DNA from: Halobacillus faecis
GTDB taxonomy: Bacteria > Bacillota > Bacilli > Bacillales > Halobacillaceae
Direction of reading: 5' to 3'
Assembly: GCF_007991335.1 (NCBI RefSeq)
Contig: NZ_BJYD01000006.1
Location: 1-64,000, forward strand
Length of the DNA: 64,000 bases
This document shows positions 8,481 through 17,399 of this stretch, piece by piece. Below the pieces are notes generated by a model that ran no database searches, was not told where the DNA came from, and saw only the letters and a program-made list of their open reading frames with translations. How positions within the stretch are numbered: the first letter of the stretch is position 1; each line of letters starts with the position of its first letter. A program made the position numbers and the translations under genes.

Positions 8481-8509
8481 GCCTCCTTCTGCAGAAGGAG
8501 GCGTTTTTC
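8481..8509. terminator. Bidirectional intrinsic terminator
   Basis: CGCCTCCTTCTG and CAGAAGGAGGCG form a continuous 24-base palindrome, with A7 before and T5 after it. It serves both the sirtuin operon and the convergent antiporter gene. Confidence 0.92.
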
Positions 8510-8546
8510 CATTATTTGTATGACCTGGTACACCAGATGATGGATA

Positions 8547-9758
8547 TTATACCAATCCAAGTTTTTTGATGACTGGTTTTAAGGTGAGTCCTTGGACAAT
8601 CAGTGAGAAGAGGACGACGGAAAAGGTGAGCAGCAGCACTTGTTCCCGGCCGTCAAAATCCATGGGCAGACTCAAGGCGAGAGCGATCGAGAGACTTCCT
8701 CTCAATCCACCCCAGTTGATGAGGATTCTCTCTTTGGAAGACAGTTCTTTCACCCAGCCTGTTCCAATGTAGACGGCAATGGTACGTCCGACGAGGACAA
8801 TAGCGATGGCTCCGACAATATATCCCCAATTGCCTGCAAGATCAATGTTCCGAATTTCAAGACCGACCATCAGGAAGATCAGCGCATTCGCAAGCAGTGT
8901 GATGCTATCCCAGAACGTATTGATATTCGTTTTCGTTTCCTTGGACATGCCAATCTTCGCCCCATAATCGCCGAATACGAATCCAGCGACGACAACAGCG
9001 ATTACCCCTGACGTATGGAAATGTTCAGCGATAAAGTAACTTCCGAAAAACAACAGGGCACTGAAGGCGACCTCCAGCGGATAATCATCGAAAATCCGAA
9101 TCACTTGAGAGAATATAAAACCAAGGAGAAGTCCGATAAGGGCGCCGCCAACGGCAAACTTCAGAAATAGGAATACTCCGCTCCCAAGACCAGCCCATCC
9201 CATTTCAATGTAGGTCAACAAGTAGATGCTGGCGATTTTGAAGAGCACGACGGCGATGCCGTCATTAAACAGCGACTCCCCTTCCATAATCGTCGACATT
9301 TTTTGTTTCACACCGAGGGATTTGAAGATGGAAAGCACACTGATCGGATCCGTTGCACTCATGAGCGCAGCAAAGGTAAACGCGACAGCAAGCGGCAGGT
9401 CCAAAAAGAAATAAGCCGCTGCCCCGATGCTGAGCGACGATATGAATGTCCCTAAAAATGCGAGCCCCAACACCGTTTTCTTTTGTGAAAAAAGATGATG
9501 AAAAGGGAGCTTCAACGTTGCATCACCGAGCAGAATCGGAAGGAAAAGCGAGATGACGGTCGCCTGGAACACTTCCGACTGGGTAATGTAGCTTTCCGCT
9601 TCTTCAATGAAAGGCAGCTGGGTCAGGCCGAGAACGAGACCGACGAGAACCAAGGCGATCGAGTCTGGTTCTTTCAATAGTTTGGCGATGGCGATGACTG
9701 TGACAGAGATGGCGAGCAACAATAGGATTTGAATAAAAACATCATGAAATCCGTGCAT
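8547..9758 (-). CDS. Na+/H+ antiporter, CPA1 family
   Basis: 403 aa with about 12 membrane helices. It carries the CPA1 ion-site signatures SATDPISVLSIF and EGESLFNDGIAVVLF, and the late GGLRGSLSIALALSL helix. It exchanges cytoplasmic Na+ (or K+/Li+) for protons and would suit a salt-tolerant bacterium. It lacks the long C-terminal cytoplasmic regulatory domain of some relatives. SD GGGAGG lies 7 bases before the ATG. Monocistronic by spacing. Confidence 0.92.
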   Translation of the reverse strand: MHGFHDVFIQILLLLAISVTVIAIAKLLKEPDSIALVLVGLVLGLTQLPFIEEAESYITQSEVFQATVISLFLPILLGDATLKLPFHHLFSQKKTVLGLAFLGTFISSLSIGAAAYFFLDLPLAVAFTFAALMSATDPISVLSIFKSLGVKQKMSTIMEGESLFNDGIAVVLFKIASIYLLTYIEMGWAGLGSGVFLFLKFAVGGALIGLLLGFIFSQVIRIFDDYPLEVAFSALLFFGSYFIAEHFHTSGVIAVVVAGFVFGDYGAKIGMSKETKTNINTFWDSITLLANALIFLMVGLEIRNIDLAGNWGYIVGAIAIVLVGRTIAVYIGTGWVKELSSKERILINWGGLRGSLSIALALSLPMDFDGREQVLLLTFSVVLFSLIVQGLTLKPVIKKLGLV

Positions 9759-9830
9759 GAGAAACCCTCCCAGGATGAAATAGCTACAGTTAGTCTTTCC
9801 CTTCTTGGTCTCCCCTTACCCATAAAAAAA

Positions 9831-9849
9831 CGGACGTAAAAAACGTCCG
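9831..9849 (-). terminator. Terminator of the PBP4-type gene
   Basis: CGGACGT and ACGTCCG pair around A5, followed in the minus direction by seven T, just after the stop codon at 9858. Confidence 0.8.
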
Positions 9850-9857
9850 CGCTTCTG

Positions 9858-11282
9858 TTATTCTTTTACTGACAGCTGATGCTCTGAAAGGATGACCGCC
9901 AAACGGTCTTCGATCTCGTCTACATCTTCTGCCAGGAAATGATTGAACACCATCGCAAAAATCAGCGGTTCCCCGTCTTTCGTTGTGACATACCCGGAAA
10001 GGGAGGAAACACCACTCAGCGTGCCTGTTTTCGCCCTGACATTTCCTTCCGCTTCGGTTCCCTGCATCCTATGGCGCAACGTGCCGCCTTCAAATCTTTT
10101 TTCATTCCCGGCCACTGGCAGCGAACGGCGGAATTCAGGGAACCATTCTTTCTCTTGAACCTGGAAAAGCAATTGGGAGATTTCATGGGCAGGAATAAAA
10201 TTTGTCGCTGACATTCCCGATCCATCATTGAGTTGTATCGTATCCATATTCACTCCTAAATGCCGCATTTCCGCTTCGACAACTTCCAACCCTTTTTCCC
10301 AGCTTCCTTCATCGTGGACGACCTTGCCCATCTCCTTCACTAATACTTCCGCATGACCATTGTTACTCAGCTTCATAAAGGGAAGAAACAACTCTTTTAA
10401 AGGCATGGACGAATGCTCATACAAGCGAGTGGCCTGTTTAGGCGTTTCAGGGAATTTAGCGTGTGATCCTTTCACCACTATGCCCTCTTTTACTAACGAC
10501 TGGTAAAAGAGTTCAATCACGAGCCCTGTCGGTTCAAGAACCGAGATCCACGATTTAGAAACAGGATCATCGATGGCCATGGTCCCCTCTACGACAATCG
10601 TATTGGTCCCGTGCTCCCTCTCCACCTTTAATTCATCTTCTGTTTTGGACGTTCCGGTCTTTGTCCGGTTCAAAATTTCTACATATTCGTTACCTGGGGT
10701 CACTTCAATCGTCGCCGCTTGTCCTTCTTTATGTGCAGGAGAGACGCTGATCAACACGGTCCCTGTATCATAATCCTGGTCCGGAGACACGGTCAGGGCA
10801 GACACTTGCGAGGCATAGTACTCACTTTCCTGTGACCATAGAATCCCAGGGGACAAGCGGATCTTGTCATACCACGAATCATCCGCTATAACCTCTCCTG
10901 TCACTTCCTTGATCCCCTTCTTTCTTAAAGAAACGGCCATCGCATCCAAGTCTTCAGCGGTCAGAGATGGATCACCTTTCCCCTTCAAATATAGGTTTCC
11001 TTTCAGCGTGCCGTCCTCGATCACCCCGTCCGTCCACAATCCCGTTGTAAACGCGTGTTCAGGTCCAAGCGTCTCCAATGCGGCTGCTCCTGTGAACAAT
11101 TTTGTGTTTGAAGCAGGTGTCAACCTAAGGTGCCCATTCTTTTCATAAACCACCTCTCCTGAGACGGCGTGGCGTATGCTCACCCCAGCCATCGCCCCAT
11201 GAAGAGTTTCACCTTCTAATAAACGATCTATTTTATCTTTCAATGCCGTCTCCCCTTCCGAGACCTCCTTTTCTTCTTCCAC
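9858..11282 (-). CDS. dacC: D-alanyl-D-alanine carboxypeptidase/endopeptidase, PBP4 (S13) family, N-terminus apparently frameshifted
   Basis: 474 aa as read from a GTG. All three penicillin-binding motifs are present: SNTK (SxxK, about residue 57), SNN (SxN, about 305) and KTGT (KTG, about 419). The family trims peptidoglycan stem peptides outside the membrane and needs export. This frame starts directly with the mature-like VEEEKEVSEGE and has TAA three codons upstream. A second frame, starting ATG at 11356 behind AGGAGG (13-base spacing), encodes MSTPKRIQLVIPFLTLV then LFFNQ, a plausible signal sequence, and reaches the GTG one base out of phase. One missing base near 11282 would join them. 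Either a disrupted gene or a sequencing error. Confidence 0.85.
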   Translation of the reverse strand: MEEEKEVSEGETALKDKIDRLLEGETLHGAMAGVSIRHAVSGEVVYEKNGHLRLTPASNTKLFTGAAALETLGPEHAFTTGLWTDGVIEDGTLKGNLYLKGKGDPSLTAEDLDAMAVSLRKKGIKEVTGEVIADDSWYDKIRLSPGILWSQESEYYASQVSALTVSPDQDYDTGTVLISVSPAHKEGQAATIEVTPGNEYVEILNRTKTGTSKTEDELKVEREHGTNTIVVEGTMAIDDPVSKSWISVLEPTGLVIELFYQSLVKEGIVVKGSHAKFPETPKQATRLYEHSSMPLKELFLPFMKLSNNGHAEVLVKEMGKVVHDEGSWEKGLEVVEAEMRHLGVNMDTIQLNDGSGMSATNFIPAHEISQLLFQVQEKEWFPEFRRSLPVAGNEKRFEGGTLRHRMQGTEAEGNVRAKTGTLSGVSSLSGYVTTKDGEPLIFAMVFNHFLAEDVDEIEDRLAVILSEHQLSVKE

Positions 11283-11473
11283 GTTTGATTAAAAAACAAC
11301 ATCCTGACGAGGGTAAGAAAAGGGATGACAAGCTGTATTCTCTTCGGTGTCGACATCTCTATGTAAAGGCCTCCTAAAAATCTTACCTATGTTCATCGTA
11401 GCAGAGCAGCCAGATTTTGTAACTTGATCTTTATCCCTATCCTGCTACTTCTTCAAGGGGAATAGGACTCTTT

Positions 11474-11635
11474 TCAAGGCCGCTTTCGAATGCTATCCTC
11501 TTCCTGAAGCTTTTTATAAAACTGATGCACCGCCCAAACTGATGAGGGAACATGGGTGTCTGAGGCATACACCCATGCCATTTCCGCTTCATTTCCTTCA
11601 TTGACCAAGCATATGGTTATCCATATGCCCCCCAT
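11474..11635 (-). CDS. Doubtful small hypothetical protein
   Basis: 53 aa if begun at the ATG at 11635. It holds an amphipathic stretch, SVWAVHQFYKKLQEEDSIRK, that looks protein-like. There is no good SD, and the first 20 codons overlap the palindrome and promoter zone of the divergent gene at 11673. No family recognised. It may be a chance ORF. Confidence 0.28.
   Translation of the reverse strand: MGGIWITICLVNEGNEAEMAWVYASDTHVPSSVWAVHQFYKKLQEEDSIRKRP
11601..11629 (+). promoter_or_regulatory. 20-bp perfect palindrome over a putative promoter
   Basis: GCATATGG-TTAT-CCATATGC at 11609-11628 has two perfect 8-base arms. TTGACC at 11601 and TATGCC at 11624, 17 bases apart, could be -35 and -10, which would put the palindrome between them as an operator. 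The regulator is unknown. Confidence 0.5.
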
Positions 11636-11672
11636 TATTGATAGAGTACCTTTAGAAGGAAGAGGTGTAGAG

Positions 11673-12407
11673 ATGAAACTGAAAATCACCCTGGCCGTTG
11701 CTGTTTCCATTGCAGCACTGCTATGGTTTTTAAATGAAGATAAAGAAAAAAGCTCACAAAAAGCTGAAGACGATTGTTCCGGAGATCGGTTCTGTTCGTT
11801 TGAAGAGTTGACTGCCGTTTATGAGGAAGGAGAGGACTGGGTCATTGCCACAAGTACAGAAGGTAACCAGACATGGCTCGTCAGTGCGATCCATGGCGGC
11901 GGGATCGAAGAAACAACCTCAACTCTAGCAGAAGCGATTGCTGGAGATGAGTATCCCTATTACGCATTCAAAGGAAGATTGACATCCGATAATTTCAGAA
12001 ACTTACATATCACTTCGACAAACTTTGATGAGCCTCAAGCCCTTGAGATGGTCGCAGGAGCCAACCATCATATTTCCATTCACGGAGCAGGCGGTGATGA
12101 GCCTAAAACATTGATCGGCGGTCGGGATCAAGAGTTGATGGGGCTTGTAAAGCGTCATTTAGAAGAAGAAGGTTTTGCTGTCGAAGAACCTCCTGAACAC
12201 CTGAACGGTGATCACCCCGACAACTATGTCAACAAAACAAAGACAAACAAAGGGGTCCAACTTGAGATTACCCGAGCACAAAGAAAGGCATTTTTTAAAA
12301 ACGGGGACATCAGTTATTCATCAAGGAAAGATTCTACTAATGAGACCGAAGCGTTTAAAGCGTATGTAGAAGCCATTCAGGAAGCAATGAAAGAATATCA
12401 AGACTAG
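11673..12407 (+). CDS. Poly-gamma-glutamate hydrolase family protein
   Basis: 244 aa from the ATG at 11673 (AAGAGGTG, 5 bases upstream). An N-terminal hydrophobic anchor (residues about 3-20) suggests export. The domain matches the PF05908-type zinc hydrolases related to phage PghP: IHGGGIE, SIHGAGGDE and the late LEITRAQRKAFF motif. Relatives cut poly-gamma-glutamate; the histidines in the first two motifs are the probable metal ligands. The substrate here is not proven. An internal CSGDRFCSF could form a disulfide. It stands alone behind a palindromic promoter element. Confidence 0.85.
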   Translation: MKLKITLAVAVSIAALLWFLNEDKEKSSQKAEDDCSGDRFCSFEELTAVYEEGEDWVIATSTEGNQTWLVSAIHGGGIEETTSTLAEAIAGDEYPYYAFKGRLTSDNFRNLHITSTNFDEPQALEMVAGANHHISIHGAGGDEPKTLIGGRDQELMGLVKRHLEEEGFAVEEPPEHLNGDHPDNYVNKTKTNKGVQLEITRAQRKAFFKNGDISYSSRKDSTNETEAFKAYVEAIQEAMKEYQD

Positions 12408-12415
12408 CAAACGTA

Positions 12416-12438
12416 ACGCTCCACCACATGTGGAGCGT
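12416..12438. terminator. Terminator
   Basis: ACGCTCCAC and GTGGAGCGT flank a 5-base loop, followed by TTTT on the plus strand after the poly-gamma-glutamate-hydrolase-like gene. Confidence 0.75.
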
Positions 12439-12465
12439 TTTAACCGATAGGATTTACACAACCAT

Positions 12466-13110
12466 TCACCCTTTTACCCAATCAAATTCACCATTCTCAA
12501 TCACTTGTAAAAGGGTGTTCTCTCCTTCGATTTTATATTCACCGCCCACACCTTCACCATCCATACTTCCCCAGATACGGACGGCATCCTTTCCAATAAT
12601 GATCTGAATCTCGTCTCCATAAGATCCACCTTCCAGCCAAATCGAATAGAGGTGTGTGGAGAAACCATCATCTGAGGTCACGAGAGTCATATCTGAGGGG
12701 GACTGCAACACGCTTTTCATCTCTTCAGGATCTTCCAAAGTGACGGATTTGAATGGTTTCCCCATCTCGGTATAAATCTTGATTTCCGTGACCATTTGTC
12801 CAGAACTTATGTGATTAGGGAGTACTTCACCGAATGTGGTCGTTGTTGGTTTGTTGATCAAATAGAACAAAACAGGTGTAGCAAGAAGAAAAGCAAGCAT
12901 CAATCCGATCACCAGCCCTGTCTTTCTCCTGAAGAGCAGGAATAAAAAGGCGAAAACGGCTGCTCCTATGATGCTTATGAGTACGAACACATTTCCAATG
13001 TTCACATCATCCTTAAAGTAGGCCCCTGTCGCCCCCACGGCAATCAGCGTCACGGCGGCCATGATGGGGAGAACAATCAGCGCTGTTTTGCGTACGCGTT
13101 CGTTGACCAA
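12466..13110 (-). CDS. Hypothetical membrane protein with extracellular C-terminal domain
   Basis: 214 aa from a TTG (GGAGG, 7 bases upstream). Three membrane helices at about residues 9-30, 38-60 and 66-86 are followed by about 125 soluble residues rich in acidic and beta-prone stretches, probably outside the cell. No family recognised. It is convergent with the hydrolase gene before it and is not close to another gene on its strand. Confidence 0.75.
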   Translation of the reverse strand: MVNERVRKTALIVLPIMAAVTLIAVGATGAYFKDDVNIGNVFVLISIIGAAVFAFLFLLFRRKTGLVIGLMLAFLLATPVLFYLINKPTTTTFGEVLPNHISSGQMVTEIKIYTEMGKPFKSVTLEDPEEMKSVLQSPSDMTLVTSDDGFSTHLYSIWLEGGSYGDEIQIIIGKDAVRIWGSMDGEGVGGEYKIEGENTLLQVIENGEFDWVKG

Positions 13111-13346
13111 GAAAATCCCTCCATTCTACCTACTATTTACTCCTCGGCTTAGATAAAGGCTGCTTCCCCACCTTTTCCGAAAGTTGATCTTCAATCAATC
13201 GTTATAAAACATTTAAAAATGAGTACGAGAAATAAAAAAGAAGCTTCCATTTCCCTGAAAAATATAAAAAACCTCTTTGAATGGAAAGGCCTATGATGAT
13301 CAAGTCATTCAACCCGAACCAGAAAGCTCACAGAATGTTCCTTTGC

Positions 13347-13424
13347 TTATTTTTTCATCTTTTTAAACCCACCGATCGGTAGAAAGAGGACGAAGAACAA
13401 AATGATCCATGAACCGATATCCAT
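13347..13424 (-). CDS. 25-aa single-span membrane peptide
   Basis: A short ORF starting MDIGSWIILFFVLFLPIGG and ending with a lysine-rich FKKMKK tail. AGGAGGG is 5 bases before the ATG, one of the best SDs in the region. One hydrophobic helix with a positive C-terminal end is the usual build of small membrane regulators or toxins. The surroundings (13111-13346 and 13425-13546) hold nothing else I can identify. Confidence 0.62.
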   Translation of the reverse strand: MDIGSWIILFFVLFLPIGGFKKMKK

Positions 13425-13546
13425 AGGGTCTCCCTCCTAAAAGTTTCATTGACTTCTTTACGTGCTAGAACGATAAAGGTTTCATGATCCTGGATGTGCT
13501 CTTATTCCTTTCTATTCATCGGCAGGTGATTCCCTCCGAGAAATCC

Positions 13547-13996
13547 TCAATAGATGGAACCTTCCAGGATCTCCTTAATACCCCCTAAATGCTGGATAAG
13601 GGATAACCCGGAGAAAAAGACGTAAAAACAGCTGAGGACAAGCACTTTCCCGAGTGGTTTCCCTTTCAGGACATCCATCCCTACCCAGAAGATCGCTACC
13701 ATAATGGCCGTGAAAAAGAGGTGGTACTCCATTGCTTGAGCGTGAATACGATCGACGAGCGCTTTTGCTCTCCATTCATCCCCTTCAGGCGGTTGATAAG
13801 TGACCCTCTTTTCTTCAATCCCCCACGTATTCAAGGACTGTACAACGACCGAATTCTCCTCTTTTTTCACCACTTCATAACCGAGCGGGGAATACCCAAG
13901 TGGATAAGCGAGAAAATAAGATAGGAGAAATGCGGCCAAAAGAAACGCGATGTAAAGAAGGATGCGCCTGACTTTATTCAGCAACTCTTCACTCAT
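13547..13996 (-). CDS. Hypothetical membrane protein
   Basis: 149 aa from the second ATG (13996), which has AAGGAGG 7 bases upstream; the ATG at 14002 is too close. Predicted helices at about 10-32, 90-110 and 115-138 surround a central soluble segment (VTYQPPEGDEWRAKALVDR). No family recognised. No adjacent gene on the same strand shares its promoter. Confidence 0.72.
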   Translation of the reverse strand: MSEELLNKVRRILLYIAFLLAAFLLSYFLAYPLGYSPLGYEVVKKEENSVVVQSLNTWGIEEKRVTYQPPEGDEWRAKALVDRIHAQAMEYHLFFTAIMVAIFWVGMDVLKGKPLGKVLVLSCFYVFFSGLSLIQHLGGIKEILEGSIY

Positions 13997-14278
13997 GGTC
14001 ATACCTCCTTATTCTATCTAGACTAAACCCTTATCTTCCCATACGAGTTCATCCCTTGAATGGTTTCACCCTATCTTCCATTCAACCCTGGAATGATCAT
14101 CCCTTTTCGTTCAAAGCTGAACATTGTTTCGGTATCGAACTTTCCCCCAAACCATAAACGTTCAAGATTTTCTAACTAATGGATGCAGATCGTACCTCTA
14201 AAGACTGCCAGCCCTTTTCTAAAGTCTTTCACATGATTCCTACAGCACCTACTCATACTAACTTCAGGAGGAGTCAGG

Positions 14279-15184
14279 ATGAAAATTGCCATTCTTTCAA
14301 TATGCTTATTAATCAGTGCCCCGTTCATTCAGGAACAGCACGCATCGATCACTCATGAGGGTGAAAAGTTAATGACCGTTAACCGTGAGGATTTCAAGGA
14401 TGAAACGTTAGGTAGACCCTTTGTCGATACAAAAAAAACCGTGCAGTTGATTGCCGCCCTGGAAACTGAAGTCAACCGCGAACCAGTACCCGCAACAATA
14501 GGAGAAGCAGAGGAAATTATCCCCGGCAAACCGGGAGTCAAGGTCGATCAGAGAAAGTTCATCGAAGAATTTTATCGTTATTTAAATAATAAGGGATCCG
14601 CGGTCATTCAAACTCCCACCCTCCCCGTTCACCCGAGAGTGGATAGTGAATTGCTCGCAACCATCCGCACGAAACAGATCGGCCAATACGTCACTTATTT
14701 TAATAAAAACAATCACGAACGTGCCCACAATATCCGTCTGGCTGCAGAAGCATTGGACAGTCATGTCGTCTTTCCCGGCGAGGTTTTCTCTTTTAATCAG
14801 GTGGTCGGGAAAAGGACAGTAGAAAAGGGATATAAGAAAGCCCCGGTCATCGTCAAAGGAGAAGTGACCGAAGGCATCGGCGGAGGCATCTGTCAGTTAT
14901 CTTCCACATTGTTCAACTCGGTAGACAAAGCCGGTGTGAAGATTTTAGAACGCTATTCGCACAGTAAGCGTGTCCCTTATGTTCCGGAAGGGCGCGATGC
15001 GACAGTGAGTTGGTACGGTCCTGATTTCACATTTAAAAATCCGTACAATCAGCCCCTGCTGATCCGGTCGAAGGTGTATGGCGGACAGATGATTGTAAAA
15101 GTGTATTCTTCTGATGTGATCAATACAGAACCAAAGGAAGTTCCCGATGCAAGCAAACAGCTCCCTGAAGAGATGTTCCAATGA
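14279..15184 (+). CDS. VanW family protein, exported
   Basis: 301 aa. A cleavable-looking signal (KIAILSICLLISAPF) precedes a VanW domain with the conserved run FSFNQVVGKRTVEKGYKKAP, then GIGGGICQLSSTLFNS and the C-terminal G5-adjacent type NPYNQPLLIRS. VanW proteins occur in some vancomycin-resistance clusters and in many Bacilli as wall-associated proteins whose reaction is unknown; no van genes are near. The SD AGGAGG precedes the ATG. Ends at a strong terminator shared with a convergent gene. Confidence 0.88.
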   Translation: MKIAILSICLLISAPFIQEQHASITHEGEKLMTVNREDFKDETLGRPFVDTKKTVQLIAALETEVNREPVPATIGEAEEIIPGKPGVKVDQRKFIEEFYRYLNNKGSAVIQTPTLPVHPRVDSELLATIRTKQIGQYVTYFNKNNHERAHNIRLAAEALDSHVVFPGEVFSFNQVVGKRTVEKGYKKAPVIVKGEVTEGIGGGICQLSSTLFNSVDKAGVKILERYSHSKRVPYVPEGRDATVSWYGPDFTFKNPYNQPLLIRSKVYGGQMIVKVYSSDVINTEPKEVPDASKQLPEEMFQ

Positions 15185-15211
15185 TATGACACATTCATTC
15201 AATCACACAAA

Positions 15212-15251
15212 AAGGTCTGTACCTCATTAAATCACAGGAGGTACAGACCTT
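15212..15251. terminator. Bidirectional terminator
   Basis: AAGGTCTGTACCTC and its exact complement flank 12 bases, with A and T runs outside. It separates vanW from the convergent DUF4256 gene. Confidence 0.9.
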
Positions 15252-15264
15252 TTTGTGGTAGACA

Positions 15265-15846
15265 TCAGACATACAGCGAACCCCGGAACCCTCTGGATTT
15301 ATAATAGGACTCTGCTCCGTTATGATACAAAAAAACGTGATCAAAGCGACGATCGCAAAAAAGCGCCCCGCCAAGTTCTCTAATCTTCTCAGGCGTATGA
15401 ACCCAGCTGGATGTCTTCAAATCAAATTCCCCGAGATCCTGCAGATCACGATACTGTTCTTCCGTCAGCATTTCGATCCCCATCGACGCGGCCATATCCA
15501 TCGCGCTGGTTTCTGGTTTATATTTCTTCCTGGATTCCAAGGCGGCGCGATCATAACACACACTTCTCCGGCCTTTAGGACTTTCCTTTGAACAATCATA
15601 AAAGATGTAGGCGTCCTTCTCTTTGCTGTATCCGACGACATCCGGTTCGCCACCGGTTCTTTCCATTTCGTGCAGGGACCACAACTTTTCAGGAAGTTCA
15701 TGAAGTTTAGCCTGGACTTGATTCCATTCCAGTTCCTCATGACGATTCCTATACTTTTCGAAACGTGCTTCTAATACTTGAAGCAGTTCTTCTTTTTCTT
15801 CTTGTAAAAGCTGCGCTTTATGGCTGGTACTCGTGTCCTTTGTCAT
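15265..15846 (-). CDS. DUF4256 family protein
   Basis: 193 aa when started at MTKDTSTSHK (15846), which follows GGGGAGGAAG; the open frame extends 35 codons upstream without an SD. The body matches DUF4256: WSLHEMERTGGEPDVVGY, RRSVCYDRAALESRKKYKP and the ending FDHVFLYHNGAESYYKSRGFRG. Cytoplasmic, function unknown in the family. Stands alone between two terminators. Confidence 0.85.
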   Translation of the reverse strand: MTKDTSTSHKAQLLQEEKEELLQVLEARFEKYRNRHEELEWNQVQAKLHELPEKLWSLHEMERTGGEPDVVGYSKEKDAYIFYDCSKESPKGRRSVCYDRAALESRKKYKPETSAMDMAASMGIEMLTEEQYRDLQDLGEFDLKTSSWVHTPEKIRELGGALFCDRRFDHVFLYHNGAESYYKSRGFRGSLYV

Positions 15847-15964
15847 CTTCCTTCCTCCCCAATCGTTGATATCTTTTATCTTACTATAAAGAGCCCATAT
15901 AAACACAAGAGTGTCCGGGTTATGGAAGGGAACACACGCGTTTTGTGTCACCTGAAAGCAAAAA

Positions 15965-15999
15965 AATCTGCCTCAGACTTTATAAAGTCAGGGCAGATT
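15965..15999 (-). terminator. Terminator of pbuG
   Basis: AATCTGCC and GGCAGATT close a longer hairpin (inner GACTTTATAAAGTC), followed by a T run on the minus strand. Confidence 0.8.
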
Positions 16000-16021
16000 C
16001 TCTAGCCGTATTATTGAATAT

Positions 16022-17314
16022 TTATAAAAACACGAAGTACATAATGAACAGGCCACCAAGGGTGTACATGATCGGGTGTACCTGCTTCCAGTCTCTCTTC
16101 GCAATCATAGCAAATGGATAAAGAATAAATCCGAGCGCAATTCCGGTTGCGACACTGAACGTGAGCGGCATCATGATGATCGTGACGAACGCCGGCACGA
16201 CGATTTCAAAACGGCTCCAGTCGATTTCTTTCACTTCTGTCGCCATGAGAGCACCGACGATGATCAGTGCAGGTGCTGTCACTTCTGGTGTGATGACACC
16301 AAGAACAGGAGAAAAGAACAACGCAATAAAGAAACAGATCGAAATGACAACGCTCGTAAATCCTGTACGGCCGCCGACTGCAACACCCGCAGAAGATTCA
16401 ACGAAGGAAGCTGTCGTCGATGTCCCGAAGATGGCTCCTGCCACTCCAGACGTGGAGTCAGCCAATAGAGCGCGGCCTGCGTTTGGAATTTTGTTGTCTT
16501 TCATGATTCCCGCCTGGCTGGCTACAGCAATAAGCGCGCCTGCCGTATCAAAAAATGCGACAAACAAGAAGGTGAAAATAACCGCTAACACTTCCGGTCT
16601 GAAGATTTCCCCTAAATGCTGAAAAACCACGCCGAAGGTTGGCTCGAGGCTTGGAATTTCCCCCACGACCGATTTAGGCACATCCACCAATCCAACCATC
16701 ATGCCGATGATGCTGGTGATGACAATCCCGTAGAAAATCCCTCCGCGAATGCCGCGCACAAGCATCATCAGCGTAACGATAAAGCCGAACGCTGCAAGAG
16801 CTGTTGTTGGTGAGGTCAATTGACCGATCGATACAAACGTCTCTTCGCTCCCAACGACGATGCCGGCATTTTTCAATCCGATGAACGCAATGAAAAAGCC
16901 GATGCCTCCTGCAATCGCATGCTTTAAATCTTTCGGAATGACATTGATGATCTTCTCCCGGATCTTAAGTAAACTGAGGATCATAAAGATGATTCCAGCG
17001 ATGAAGACGCCGGTCAAAGCGACCTGCCATTCAATGCCCATCCCGATGACTACAGAAAAGGTGAAGAATGAGTTCAGCCCCATACTGGGTGCGATTCCTA
17101 CAGGAAAGTTAGCAAGAAGTCCGATCAACAGCGATCCGACAATGGCGGATAAAGCCGTAGCTGTGAATAGTGCCCCTTTATCCATCCCCGCCTGACTTAG
17201 AATGATCGGATTGACGACTAATATATAAGCCATAGAAAGAAACGTCGTAATCCCCGCGAGCGTTTCTTTTTGAAAGTCCGTTTCACGTTCTTTGAATTGA
17301 AAAAAGTTTCTCAT
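16022..17314 (-). CDS. pbuG: Guanine/hypoxanthine permease, AzgA-type NCS2 family
   Basis: 430 aa from MRNFFQFKERETDFQKE (17314; AGGAGGGG, 6 bases upstream); a longer frame to 17386 overlaps the riboswitch terminator and is not the start. About 12-14 helices. It shows the AzgA-type features SMGLNSFFTF, DTAGALIAVASQAG and GTSTTASFVESSAGVAVGGRTG. It imports purine bases across the membrane by proton symport. A guanine riboswitch and terminator lie in its leader, so uptake should fall when guanine is plentiful. Same arrangement as B. subtilis pbuG. Confidence 0.93.
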   Translation of the reverse strand: MRNFFQFKERETDFQKETLAGITTFLSMAYILVVNPIILSQAGMDKGALFTATALSAIVGSLLIGLLANFPVGIAPSMGLNSFFTFSVVIGMGIEWQVALTGVFIAGIIFMILSLLKIREKIINVIPKDLKHAIAGGIGFFIAFIGLKNAGIVVGSEETFVSIGQLTSPTTALAAFGFIVTLMMLVRGIRGGIFYGIVITSIIGMMVGLVDVPKSVVGEIPSLEPTFGVVFQHLGEIFRPEVLAVIFTFLFVAFFDTAGALIAVASQAGIMKDNKIPNAGRALLADSTSGVAGAIFGTSTTASFVESSAGVAVGGRTGFTSVVISICFFIALFFSPVLGVITPEVTAPALIIVGALMATEVKEIDWSRFEIVVPAFVTIIMMPLTFSVATGIALGFILYPFAMIAKRDWKQVHPIMYTLGGLFIMYFVFL

Positions 17315-17342
17315 GATGTCCCCTCCTATCAAAAACAAAAAA

Positions 17343-17365
17343 AGCACCGGCATTCTACCGGTGCT
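17343..17365 (-). terminator. Riboswitch-controlled terminator upstream of pbuG
   Basis: On the minus strand AGCACCGG and CCGGTGCT form the stem, followed by seven T. It lies between the guanine aptamer and the pbuG SD, as expected for transcription attenuation. Confidence 0.88.
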
Positions 17366-17399
17366 TATACATAAGGAAAGGAACATAGACGTTCCATCC

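Noticed and set aside
13997-14278. Gap before vanW examined for a riboswitch or small gene
   Set aside because: No conserved aptamer, strong hairpin or SD-preceded frame other than the vanW start.
14279-15184. VanW taken as evidence of vancomycin resistance
   Set aside because: No vanHAX or regulator genes nearby; VanW-domain proteins are widespread in Bacilli without resistance.
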